From positions 1 to 64,000 of the forward strand of contig CAUYLG010017819.1 of NCBI GenBank assembly GCA_963573385.1: a DNA stretch of 64,000 bases. Direction: 5' to 3'. Both the position numbers and the translations under genes were made by a program. Below, in pieces: positions 43,583 through 56,606 of the stretch. Origin of the DNA: Cacajao melanocephalus. Taxonomy: Eukaryota > Chordata > Mammalia > Primates > Pitheciidae. The notes below the pieces were generated by a model. The model worked only from the letters and a program-made list of their open reading frames with translations. It ran no database searches and had not been told where the DNA came from. Every line of letters begins with the position of its first letter. Position 1 is the first letter of the stretch.

Positions 43583-43900
43583 TGTCTTAGTCCATTCCTG
43601 CTGCTATCACAAAATAACTGAGGCTGGGTGATTTGTATGAACAGAAATGTATGCCTTACAGTTTTGGAGGCTAAGAAGTCCAAAATCAAAGCACAAGCAG
43701 ATTGGGTGTCTGCTGAGGGCTCTCTGCATTCAAGATGGTGTCTTGTTACTGTGCTGTCACATGGTAGAAGGCAGAAGGGCAAAAGGGCATAAGCTAGTTC
43801 CCTCCAGCTCTTCTTAAGGTCACTAATCCCATCAGATATCATACTGGGGTTTGCGTTCCAACATGAATTTTAAACGGACACATATATGCAAACCATTGAA
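43583..43900 (-). mobile_element. MST-type LTR, antisense, internally deleted
   Basis: 'cttagtccattcctgctgct', 'aaataactgaggctgggtga', 'cagttttggaggctaagaag' and 'gttccaacatgaattttaaa'. Shorter than a full LTR. Confidence 0.8.
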
Positions 43901-43936
43901 CCCCCTTTACGTGAATTAATAAATGTATCTTTACAA

Positions 43937-44032
43937 GGGAAAGAGAAGGAGAGCAAGAAGAGATGGAGAAAGGAAAGGAAGAAGGCAGAGGAGGAGGAGA
44001 AGGAGGAGAAGGAGGAAAAAGGAGAAGAAAGA
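43937..44032. repeat. Polypurine (GGA/GAA)n tract
   Basis: About 95 bases nearly free of pyrimidines on the plus strand, with GGA repeats in the centre. Confidence 0.92.
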
Positions 44033-44034
44033 CA

Positions 44035-44335
44035 CATCTGTATATACACTAGCATGTAATGATCTCTAGGAGATAGAATAACAGGCTTAGAATGCTACTA
44101 TTTGGGTAAAAGAAAAAAAAGTTAGCAAAGAGTGGGTAAATCTACCTTTCTCTGGAAAGATGCAAAAGAAATCAGCAGTTATCACAGAGGAGAGAGGCTG
44201 GTAGCTGAGCTGGGGTAGGAGGGACGTTGACTTTTATGCCATATACTCTTTCATACCTTATACATTTTGCACAATATGTATGTATTACCTCTTTTTAAAA
44301 TGCAGTGTTAAAAATAAAACAAAAACTGAAAAGAG
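44035..44335 (+). mobile_element. Old L1 3' UTR fragment, sense
   Basis: 'ttatgccatatactctttca', 'acattttgcacaatatgtat' and 'gtattacctctttttaaaat' resemble an L1M 3' end. Confidence 0.5.
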
Positions 44336-44543
44336 CAGTGCATTCATTCCTCTCTTGGTAAGCAGGGCATTTCTAACCTAGTTCAGGTCCTAAGCATTAA
44401 AAGATTTTAGGTTTGTTGAGGGGATGCTCACCTCCTTTATACCTCTCTTTTTCAGGAACCACTCTCACAGAAAGTGTGTGCTGAAGGGATGGGCCCAGGT
44501 GGCACCATTCTATGCCACAACAGTGGCTTGGCATACGGTGAAG

Positions 44544-44879
44544 GGCCCACCCTATTCCAGTACAGCGTCACTAATGACATTTGCAACCACCCACTTTCCA
44601 AATAGGGCACACTCTGAGTACTCAGGGCTAGGACTTTAACATATTTGGGGAGAATACTTTTCAATCCATCACAAACAGCAATACTTTGTTGAACCAGGGA
44701 ACTAAAAAAATGTATTATTTAGCCACAATATAACAGAAACTCACATTGGAGAAAGACTCAGCGATCATAAAGCTGCAGCCTCTCTAAGCTTAGAAGTTTA
44801 AGGGTCTAGGAGTCAGAAGGATCAATGAAACTAGGAGATGAAGGCCAAAGGAATGCTTGATGAGCCCACTGCGAGGCTG
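44544..44879. repeat. Local duplication, copy A
   Basis: 336 bp, starting in an antisense MLT1 end and running into non-LTR sequence. It pairs with 46775-47110 at a constant offset of 2231 bp. The right-hand 118 bp differ at about 8 positions. Both copies show 'aagtttaagggtctaggagt' and 'cataaagctgcagcctc'. Confidence 0.88.
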
Positions 44880-44980
44880 GTTAAGGCTGAGTGGAGGAGC
44901 AGTCTCCCGGAGGCCAGGAGCCACCAGGATTTTCATATTTTAATTCTTTCTTTCTCTCTCCCTCTCCACTCACAGGCATG

Positions 44981-45012
44981 CACGCACACACGCACACACA
45001 CACACACACACA
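44981..45012. repeat. (CA)n microsatellite
   Basis: CA dinucleotides interrupted by CG, in 'cacgcacacacgcacacac' style. Confidence 0.93.
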
Positions 45013-45059
45013 TGCACGCTGGTCTCATGTTTCTTCTATCTTTGAAAAAATTTTAAAAT

Positions 45060-45810
45060 TGTTAAAATTGTGATGAAATATGCATAATATAATATTTACG
45101 ATATTACCAATTTTTAAGTGTGTTATTCAATAGTGTTAAGTACATTCACATTGTTATGCAACCAATTGGATTTCTTTTCATCTTGCAAAACTCTGTCTCA
45201 TTGAATGATTCCTCCTTCCCCTCTCCCTTCAGTCCCTGGTGACTACCATTCTCTTTTCCTTATGAATTTGACATCTCTATGAATCTGACTATTCTGAGTA
45301 CCTCATATAAGTGGAGTCGTGTCAAATGTCATTTTGCTAGTCATTTTGTGACTAGCTTGTTTTATTTAGCGTAATATCTTCAACGTTCATCCCTCTTGTA
45401 GCATTAGTGAGAATTAACCTTCCTTTTTAGGCTAAATAATATTCTATCGTATGTATACACCACATTTTAAAAATCCATTCATCCATTGAGGAACCCTTGG
45501 GTTACTTTTAGCTATTGTGAATAATTCTGCTACAGACATGGGTATACAACCAACTCATTGAGATGCTGCTTTCAATTATTTTTGGCATAGCAGTAAGTGG
45601 AATTGCTCAATTATATGATAATTCTCTGCTTCATTTTTTGAGAATCCACCATACCATTTTCCATAGCAGCGGCATCATTTTACATGCCTACCCACAGCAC
45701 ACAAGGGTTCCAATTCCTTCGTGTTCTTACCAACACTTGTTTTTTTGATAACAGCCATCCTAATGGGCGTGAGGTGGTATCTCCTTGCGGTTTTGCATTT
45801 CTGTGAGTCA
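45060..45810 (-). mobile_element. L1 (L1M type) 3' part, antisense
   Basis: 'gactagcttgttttatttag', 'ggctaaataatattctatcg', 'ttagctattgtgaataattc', 'agtaagtggaattgctcaat', 'caagggttccaattccttcg' and 'gccatcctaatgggcgtgag' are the well-known antisense L1 sequence. Broken by stops; no working ORF2. Confidence 0.85.
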
Positions 45811-46249
45811 TGTTTCTTCTTCTTGACTTGATCCATTATCTTTAACCCTGTTCTCTTGCTACAGCCCTGAACAAGTCTGTCAGTTTCTTAAGGGTTTTAC
45901 GTTTTTCAAGTGTACCAAGATATTCATTATTGGCTTCTCTTTACAGATTCTGGAGGCCAAGAGCTTTTCTGATAGACACATTGTAAAGTTTCCAATTCCA
46001 GACAGTCAGTTTCTGACACGAAGCAGTGCAACAAATAATCAAAGAGTGAAGGTGGCAGGGCCAACTCAATCTTGCTCTAGGGTGTATGCTCCTCAGTGGT
46101 GTGCTTGCAGAAGGTTTGCCTTCTAGTGAGTATCTGCGGAGATTTTAGGTATCACTTTTTAATAGGGATTCCTTTTATATTGGCGAGAATTCAGTAATTT
46201 CCAAGAGGGACAGAGTCCCTGAGGGTGAGTGTGTTCTTTAAAACGTCCC

Positions 46250-46460
46250 CCCAGCCTCTTAAAAATGTATGATTAAGGAAAGGCCATGTGAACATGCAGG
46301 AGAAGAGGGAAGAGCAAGTGCAAAGACCTTGAGGTGGGAACTTGCTTGGAACTCCACCCGAACCCCAAGGTTAAGGAGGCCAGCGGGACTGCAGAGCCAC
46401 TGTGTGGGGTAGGAGGAGAGGGATAAGGAGAAGGAGAGAGAGGCCGTAACCATAATGATG
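46250..46460 (+). mobile_element. Ancient dispersed repeat fragment (family not assigned)
   Basis: 'gaagagggaagagcaagtgc', 'aaagaccttgaggtgggaac' and 'ccaaggttaaggaggccagc' match the family at 648-1290 and 59.43-60.43 kb. Confidence 0.45.
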
Positions 46461-46477
46461 GAAGGTTTATTTGTTTG

Positions 46478-46912
46478 CTAGGGCTGCCAGAGCAAAGTAC
46501 CGCAAACAGGGTGGCTTCAAACACGCATTTACCTCCACAGAATTATGAAGGCTGGATGTGTGAAATCAAGGAATTAGCAGGTTTGGAGGAGAATCTTTTC
46601 CACGGCTCTCCCTAGCTTTTGGTTGAGGTTGGCAACCCTTGGCGTTCCTTGGTTTGTGGCTGCATCAACTCAACGTGTGCCTCCGTTGTCCTGTGACGTT
46701 CTCCCTGTGCGCCTCTCTCTCTGTGTCCACATTTCCTTTCCCCCTTATGAGGACATCAGTCATATTGGATTAACGGCCACCCTACTCCAGTGTGGCTTCA
46801 CTAATCACACCTGCAAACACCCTACTTGCAAATAAAGGCACACTCTGAGTACTCAAGGTTAGGACTTCAACATATTTGGGGGGAAATCATTTCAACCCAT
46901 CACAAAGAGCAA
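46478..46912 (-). mobile_element. MLT1-type LTR, antisense, near complete
   Basis: 'gtttgctagggctgccagag', 'gcaacccttggcgttccttg', 'tatgaggacatcagtcatat' and 'catttcaacccatcacaa'. Its right third belongs to the local duplication. Confidence 0.85.
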
Positions 46913-47110
46913 TACTTGGTTGAATTAAGGAACTAAAAAAATGTATTATTTAACCATAATATAGCAGACACTCATATTGGAGAAAGATCCAACGATCATA
47001 AAGCTGCAGCCTCGCTAAGCCTAGAAGTTTAAGGGTCTAGGAGTCAGAAGGATCAATGAAACTAGGAGAGGAAGACCAAAGGAATGCCTGATGAGTCCAC
47101 TGTGAGGCTG
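46775..47110. repeat. Local duplication, copy B
   Basis: Partner of 44544-44879, same orientation and same length. It retains the complete upstream MLT1, whereas copy A is cut off within the LTR. Copy B is therefore closer to the original arrangement. Confidence 0.88.
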
Positions 47111-47184
47111 AGGCTCATGGTTCCAATGTGTCTGAAGGTCTGTTCTCTGTCCAGTGGGTTGGAATGTGGCCCAAAAGGATAGAT

Positions 47185-47405
47185 GGTAAGAACAAGGGCT
47201 CTGAGCTGGACCACCTGGGTTCAGATCCAAGCGCTCTCATTCACAGCTGTGTGATCTTAGGCAGGTTACCTACACTGTATATTTCCTTGTTTCGTTATCT
47301 GAAAATTGGGGAAAATAATAGAATCTGTCGCAAAGGGCAATGGTGAGGATTAAATTTGTCAATATAGGAAGAGCGCTTAAAATGGCACTTAATACCCAGT
47401 CATGG
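47185..47405 (+). mobile_element. MIR element, sense
   Basis: 'gagctggaccacctgggttc', 'cacagctgtgtgatcttagg' and 'tggtgaggattaaatttgtc'. Confidence 0.8.
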
Positions 47406-50045
<2,640 letters not shown>

Positions 50046-50049
50046 TGCA

Positions 50050-50419
<370 letters not shown>

Positions 50420-50479
50420 TTATAAGCCCCCCAGTGATTTTAAGTTGTAGCCAGAGCTGAACACTGTTGCTTGAGAACA

Positions 50480-51020
50480 GTGGTTCTCAAAATGTGGTCC
50501 CTGCACTGGCAACATCAGTATCTCCTGCCTGCTGCTGTGCTATGGACTGAATGTGTCCCTCAAAATCCACATGTTGAAGCTAACATTCCCAATGTAATGG
50601 TATTACGAGGGGCCTTCGGGAGATGGTTAGGTTATGAGGGTACAACCTGCAGGAAGGGGATGAGAGTCCTTATAAAATGCACTCCAGAGAGCTCTCTTTC
50701 CCTCTTACCCACAGGAGGATATCATGAGAAGACACCTGGAAACCAGGAAGCAGCCCTACCATACACCAAATCTGCCAGTACCTTGGTCTTGGAGTTCTCA
50801 GCCTCCCACACTGTGAGAAGTAAAAGTGTGTGGTTTAAGCCACCCAGTCTACGATATGTTTGTGATAACAGCTTGAACTGAGACACCCGGGAACTTCTTG
50901 GAAATGCAGATTCTCAGGCCTCACCCCAAACCTAGTGCATCAGAAACTCTGGGGATGGGACCCTGGCGATCTATGTTTTAACAAGCTCCAGAGGATTGCA
51001 AGCACAGTGAAGCCAGGGCA
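50480..51020. mobile_element. hAT-Charlie MITE (MER3/MER5-like), split by an LTR
   Basis: The left terminus 'cagtggttctcaaaatgtgg' is followed after the LTR by 'gggaacttcttggaaatgca', 'ttctcaggcctcaccccaaa' and 'cagaaactctggggatggga', the standard inner order. The right terminus has decayed. Confidence 0.65.
50536..50884 (+). mobile_element. MST/MLT1 LTR, sense
   Basis: 'tgctatggactgaatgtgtc', 'aatgtaatggtattacgagg', 'gagagtccttataaaatgca' and 'agccacccagtctacgatat', ending 'ttgaactgagaca'. It is inserted in the hAT element. Confidence 0.85.
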
Positions 51021-51094
51021 CCACTGCCCCTCCCCCACGTTGACTGGCCATCTCTCAGAAGAAGCCATCCCAAGGGGCACAGTGCCCATTGATG

Positions 51095-51320
51095 TTTGCT
51101 GAGTGCCTGCCCTGAAGCTGACACTGTGCTGAGCACTTCCATGCTTTCTCTTGTCTAATCATCCTCCCAACATAACCAAAAGGGAATTACTATGGTCCCA
51201 TTTTACAGAGAAGAAACTGAGGTTTCTAGACATTGCCTAAGGGCTTACCAGCTGATCAAACAGGAAGTCCGGGTTTTCTGGGTTTTCTACCAAGTCTGAC
51301 TCCAGAGCCCCAATGGTTCT
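51095..51320 (-). mobile_element. MIR element, antisense
   Basis: 'tgctgagtgcctgccctgaa', 'cccattttacagagaagaaa' and 'ctgaggtttctagacattgc'. Confidence 0.8.
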
Positions 51321-51865
51321 AGCTACTCTGTGAGGCAGGGACTTCATTTTTCTCTGACAGTCTGAGCTGGTGATGGTGCAGAGAAAGGAGAGGATAGAAC
51401 AGCTGGGCTGCTGTGGGCTCCTAGGATTTCCCTTCTCCTCAAGCCCCTGCTGTCTCTACAGAGAAGTTAAACTCTGTGAAGCTCTGGGCGGGTTGCTAAA
51501 AATGACTAAACCATTGTGCTTTTCCCTGATGACCGCGCCTTTGAAAGTGAGCCAGCTGTGTCTTTCATCTCAGCCAGTTTCCCTCCCAGGCTTGCTGCAA
51601 CCCTGCACTATTTGGAGCAGGTGTTCTGGGAGCCAAGGAACTCTGCACGCCCCTGCAGGGCTCTAGGCCTCCTTTACCCTCTGAGTAACCTTAGCTTCGT
51701 GCCCTGAGAAGTGAAGAAGATGAAAGATGATGCCTCAGAGCATGGGGAAGACCTGGGAAAGATTCCTGTCACTTTCTCCACACACTGAATGCGCAGGGAG
51801 TCAGCCTAAGGGCTGGTAAGAGGGTGGTAGGAATCCTTGTCCTCAAGGAACTCCTATCAGCACTG
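51321..51865. other. Unassigned intergenic sequence
   Basis: No supported exon or repeat. Overlapping 98- and 63-codon frames lack any motif. Confidence 0.4.
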
Positions 51866-52286
51866 TATTATTACTCGGGGTTCCCAAGAGAAACAGAACC
51901 AATAGGAGAATATGTAATATATATAATCTTCTATTGGGAGATTTATGATAAGGAATTGGCTTATGTGATTATGAAGCCTGAAAAATCCCAGGATCTGCAG
52001 TCAGCAAGCTAGAGACCCAGGAGGGCCCATGCTGTAATTCCAGTCTGAGTCTCAAAACCTGAGAACCAGGAGAGCAAGGAGAGCTGATAGTATAACCTCG
52101 GGTGAAATCCAGCAGGCTGGAGACCCAAGAAGAGCTGGTCCTTCAGGCTGAGTCCAAAGACAGGAAAAGACAAGCTCAAGCAGTCAGGCAGGGGGCGTTC
52201 CCTCGTTCTCAGCCCTTTTCAGGTCTACTAAGGTCTGCAACAGATGGGTAGAGGCCAACCCATATCAGACAGTGTAAGGTTATTCT
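51866..52286 (-). mobile_element. LTR-like repeat (MaLR/ERVL type), antisense
   Basis: 'gggttcccaagagaaacaga', 'ggatctgcagtcagcaagct', 'aaaacctgagaaccaggaga' and 'gctcaagcagtcaggcag'. Same family as 2110-2703. Cut on the right by the next LTR. Confidence 0.55.
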
Positions 52287-52876
52287 TGTAAGGATATTGC
52301 CGAGTTTAAAATGAGGAAACTGAGGCCAGCACGAGACAAATTAAATTCCAGTTTATTTAGCTCCCAGGCGGGGTTCTGTGGCCCCGGGGGAGGGAGAGAG
52401 AGAGAGAGAGAGAGACCAGAGAAGTCGCACCCGACCGTTCTAGGCGTGGGGTTTTATAGGGGGTGAGGGCAGTAGATTGGTCAGTGGGGAAACAAAGCAT
52501 GGGCAACTGCATTGGTCATAGAGAGACTGGACCTGGACTGGGCAAGTTGCCATTGGTAGTCCAGCAGGGCTACGGACAGGTGGGCTGGAGAAGGTAGCAA
52601 AGCATGGGCACCTGTATTGGTCAGAGAGAGAGACTGGACCCGGACTTGGCGAGCTGCCATTGGTTAGGCTCTCGGCGGGATTTTTGAATTTTGGGCTGAC
52701 AGTATGATTTAGTGCTGAGTGTGGGGCTAGGGGTGGAAGGCAGGAGTGGGTGTGGGGAGCCCGCATGGAGAAGGCAGGCGCTGAGTAGGACATCTGGCCT
52801 CCTGATAACAGTGTTATCAGGTGCGGAGGGGGTGGGTATTGTCCATCCGGCTCCCAGCGAGGCTACTGGCCTTACA
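52287..52876 (-). mobile_element. ERV LTR (ERV1-like), antisense, 590 bp, TG...CA ends
   Basis: Begins TGTAAGG and ends CCTTACA, a 7-bp perfect inverted terminus typical of a solo LTR. Read on the minus strand it has CCAAT boxes, a TATA-like 'ccctataaaac' and an AATAAA-type signal ('ctaaataaac') in promoter order. A (GA)n run is at 52391-52415. A 65-bp block is present twice with a 105-bp period (52493 and 52598). Family not assigned. No coding region. Confidence 0.7.
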
Positions 52877-52882
52877 ATTTCC

Positions 52883-53331
52883 TTATTCCCGTATGTAAAC
52901 ATAGGCTAGTAGATGCAACCACATCACACCCTAAATGCTTCACTGCTGAGACATTTCTCCCACCAGATACCCCAGGTCACCACTCTTAGGTTCAAACTTC
53001 CACCACTTCCCAGGACTTGGACGCAATGCAGCCACGTTCTTTGCTGAGGTGTAAAGGGTGACCTTTGCTTCAGTTCCCAATGAGTTCCTCATTTCCACCG
53101 AGACCTCATCAGCCTAGCCTTCACTGTCTATATTTCTATCAGCATTTCGGTCACAACCAGTTAACAAGTTTCTAGGAAGTTCCAAACTTTCTCCTTGTCT
53201 TCCCGTCTTCTTCTGAGACCTTCAAACTCTTCCACATCTTCCTGTCACTTAGCTCCAAAGCCACGTCCGCACCTTCAGGTATCTTTATAGCAACACCCTA
53301 CTCCTCAGTATCGATCTTCTGCAGTAGTTAA
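52883..53331 (-). mobile_element. MST/THE1 internal region, antisense
   Basis: 'caccagataccccaggtcac', 'tgacctttgcttcagttccc', 'atgagttcctcatttccacc' and 'gagacctcatcagcctagcc' are antisense MaLR internal sequence ending at the primer-binding side. It continues in the LTR at 53861-54260 on the far side of an inserted LTR. Non-coding and decayed. Confidence 0.75.
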
Positions 53332-53860
53332 TGTTGGAAACGGGTTTATAACGTAGAGAAAAATCCATACCGAGACAATGGATGACTCAGCAAGGCTAGT
53401 TTACTTCCTGCAGGAAGGGTGCAACTCGCCGGCAGTCTCGCCACGAGAGCACACCTGAACAAAGGAGGCAGGGACATTTATAACTTTCATAACCTGACGC
53501 AATCGCCCTACTGCTGTGTCCAGTTTCCACTGGCCAGAACAGGACCTCACATTTTATGCTTGACCCGATTGGCTAAAAACTTGGAAATTTCCTGAATAGA
53601 TAAAGGGAAAGAAGACATGGAAGAAGAGGAAGCTAGTCAGGAGAAGGTCAGGAGGGTTTCCAAATAAGGAATGGCACACACCAAGGTTTGGAGCTTGCCC
53701 AGTTCTGTTCAGACACACCAGAGCGAGTCAAGGTAGCTGACTGAAGACATAGCTGATTTAGATTATGCTAATAGTGGATGATGGCCATAGAGCAAGAGAG
53801 TGTAACTCCTATAATGTAGTCTAAGATATCAACTTTGAAGAAGAACTTTCCCATCTCTCA
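53332..53860 (-). mobile_element. ERV LTR inserted in a MaLR element, antisense, 529 bp
   Basis: Begins TGTTGG and ends TCTCTCA, interrupting the MST sequence. Flanks 'agttaa' (left) and 'agtcaa' (right) look like a diverged 6-bp target-site duplication. On the minus strand a 'gccaatcgg' CCAAT box and a TATA-like 'gttataaatg' are present. No internal sequence. Family not assigned. Confidence 0.6.
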
Positions 53861-54260
53861 CAGTCAATTTGCACTGCTATAAAGGAATACCTGAGTCTGG
53901 GTAATTCATCAAGAAAAGAGGTTTATTTGGCTCAGTTCTGCAGGCTGTACCTGAAGCATAGTGTTGGCATCTGCTTCTGGTGCGGCCTCAGGAAGCTTCC
54001 AGTCATGGTAGAACATGAAGGGGAGCCAGCATATGTGGTGAGAAGGAGCAAGACAGATGGAGTTGGAGGGAGAGTCCCCGACTCTTTTTAAAAACCAGAT
54101 CTTGCCAGAATTCACTCATTATCATGAGAACAGCATCAAACCAATCATGAGGAATCTGAACCCAAACACCTCCCAGCAGGCCCCACCTCTAACCTTGGCG
54201 ATCACATTTCAGCATGAGATGTGGCGGGAACACACATCCAAACTATCTCACTGGCGACTC
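53861..54260 (-). mobile_element. MST-type LTR, antisense
   Basis: 'tataaaggaatacctgagtc', 'gaaaagaggtttatttggct', 'ccagatcttgccagaattca' and 'cacatccaaactatctca'. 5' LTR of the element whose internal part is at 52883-53331. Confidence 0.82.
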
Positions 54261-54417
54261 CTGGCAGATCACAGCTTCTCTGAGCATCACTTTCCTCCTC
54301 TGTAAATGTGGAAGTTCTGGCTAGCTGCCACTGGGCTCCTTATCCTTTCTTGCCCTGGTTTGCCGGGGGCTATCTTGGTCTTAAAACTGCAGGCCACATT
54401 TTGAGGGAACCCTCCGT

Positions 54418-55180
54418 ATTTGTCTCCTGGGGCTGCCATAACAAAGTAACGCAAACCAGGTGGCTTACAACAATAGAGACGGAATCTCTTGTTCTGGGGG
54501 CCGGAAGTCTGAAATCAAGGTGTTGCGGGGTTGGTTTCTTCTCGGAGGCTCAGAGGGGAATCTGCTCCAGGCCTCTCCTGCTCCCGCTGGCAGTCCTTGG
54601 TGTTCCTTGATGTGTAGCTGTGTCACTCCAGTCTCCACTTCTCTGTGACCAAATTTATATTTCTTATAAGGCAGGGGTCCCAGCCCCCAGAACATAGACC
54701 GGTCTGGTCTGTGGTCTTTTAGGAACTGGGCCACACAGCAGGAGGTGAGCAGGTGGCGAGCAAGCATTACCACCTGAGCTCTGCCTCCTCTCAGACCAGC
54801 AGTGGCTTCAGATTCTCAGGAGCACAAACCCTGTTATGAACTGTGCATGCCAGGGACCTAGGCTGCGTGCTCCTTATGAGAATCGAGCTAATGCCTTATG
54901 ATGTAAGATGGAACCGTTTCCTCCTGAAACCGTACCCCCAGCTCCAGTCTGTGGAAAAATTATCTTCCTCGAAACTGGTGCCTGGTGCTGAAAAGGTTGA
55001 GGGCCACTATTCTAGGGACAGCAGCCATTGGCTAGGGTCTGCCCTAATCCAGTCTGTCCTCACTTCAACTCAGTTCACTGGTAACGACCCTATTTCCAAA
55101 CAGAGCTACATTCCTGGGTGCTAGGAATGAAGACTTCAACATGTCTTTTGCGGGGACACAATTCAAGCCACAGCCCCCTC
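54418..55180 (-). mobile_element. MLT1-type LTR, antisense, split by MER1B
   Basis: 'gtctcctggggctgccataa', 'ctggcagtccttggtgttcc' and 'atatttcttataagg', then the MER1B, then 'ctgccctaatccagtctgtc' and 'gggacacaattcaagcca'. The two halves join in the correct order. Confidence 0.85.
54672..55009 (+). mobile_element. MER1B hAT-Charlie element, full length (338 bp)
   Basis: 'caggggtcccagcccccaga' to 'gttgagggccacta', with 'gggccacacagcaggaggtg' inside. The length is that of the family consensus. Flanked by 8-bp near-duplicates TTATAAGG and TTCTAGGG (6 of 8 identical), as expected for a hAT insertion. Confidence 0.9.
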
Positions 55181-55288
55181 AGTCCCAGTCCCCTGGGGCA
55201 GTTAGTGGCCCGGCCACCTCTATGGCCCTGCAATCCTGTCACTCCTGCTGTGCTCCCTCTTAATCTGGACAATAAGAGCCCTGTGCCA

Positions 55289-55594
<306 letters not shown>

Positions 55595-55599
55595 CTAAG

Positions 55600-55790
55600 C
55601 CAGTGCTTCTCAACACATGGCCCCTGAGCCAGCAGCAGCAGCAGCAGCAGCAGTGGCCCTGGAACTTGGGAGAAATGCAGATACCCTGCACCTAGCCGGG
55701 GTGCGTGAATCAGGAACGGTGCGGGGAGACCAGCCTGTGTCCGCGAGCCCTCCAGGTGACTCTGATACGAGCCAATGTGTGGGAACTGTG
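55600..55790. mobile_element. hAT-Charlie MITE fragment with a CAG repeat
   Basis: 'cagtgcttctcaacacatgg' and 'ggaacttgggagaaatgcag' follow the same MITE type as at 50480. (CAG)8 at 55630-55653 has grown between them. Confidence 0.55.
55630..55653. repeat. (CAG)8 trinucleotide repeat
   Basis: Eight perfect CAG units in non-coding MITE-derived sequence. Confidence 0.95.
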
Positions 55791-56400
55791 GAGCCAGGCA
55801 TCTGCGCTGGCTTAGAGCTGTTAGTGTCATTCTGCAGCTTTACACAACTTTTCCCAGACACAGAAAAGGTTGCTCCTCAGAACGATTTCTGTTATGGTAT
55901 AATAAAAATCCTGACGTCAGAGCTCAGGAATGTGACCTTCCGCTGCTCCAGCTGTAACTCCCTGCCGTCCCTCTGCCATCCCTCTGCCATCCCTCTGCCT
56001 TTTAGGGTAAAGTTCAGCACATATCACCCTTGTCAACCGCACCCCATAAAGCAGCCACAGTCCTGTGCTGATGTACTTGAATTCCTTGCTAATCTGATGA
56101 TGATGGGACGGGGGGAGGGTGTCGGGGGGGAAGTGAAGGGACACATAGAACGCCACGTGGCAGCCACGTGGTGCAGGCAGAGGCTCTCTCCCCGCGGGAG
56201 CCTGCCAGCTGGCTGTCGGGTTCCTGTAGGGAATAAATCAGGAGGCACAGCTCTGCCCAGGACTTCCTTGGGCAGTAGGAGGAACTGGATGAAAGGTCTT
56301 GGCTGCCCAGGCCACAGTATTTTCCGAATCTTGTGCTATTTCTTGTGAAACCACTAACCTAAGACTGTTTTCTATTGTGGCAGATGTGGGAGCTGGAGGG
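55791..56400. other. Unassigned intergenic sequence
   Basis: Includes a small tandem run of 'ccctctgccat' (about 55968-56000). The 243-codon plus frame from 55617 to 56348 starts in the CAG repeat and MITE. It shows no domain and is rejected as a gene. Confidence 0.45.
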
Positions 56401-56406
56401 ACCTTC

Positions 56407-56606
56407 AGGGTCGTCTCCCAGGCAACCCTCACCTTCGCAGATGAGGAGCTGAGGTCCTGCCGCTCAGAAGCCAGTGGAGCAGGTCGGCAGCCTCCCTGGC
56501 CAGGACGGTTGCCTGGGAGACGACCCTCACCTTCGCAGATGAGGAGCTGAGGTTCCGCTGCTCAGAAGCCGGTGGAGCAGGTCGGCAGCCTCCCTGGCCA
56601 GGACAG
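56407..56606. repeat. 98-bp tandem duplication with a 21-bp perfect inverted repeat
   Basis: The block starting 'accctcaccttcgcagatga' at 56425 recurs at 56523 (4 differences in 82 bp). Bases 56407-56427 are the exact reverse complement of 56507-56527, so the junction between the copies can fold back on the left edge with a 79-base loop. The unit has MIR-like wording ('cagatgaggagctgaggt'). Confidence 0.92.

Noticed and set aside
55617..56348. Longest open frame in the window (243 codons, plus strand)
   Set aside because: It begins in a MITE-derived CAG repeat and has no known domain, no exon signals and no promoter. The alanine run is just the CAG array in another frame.
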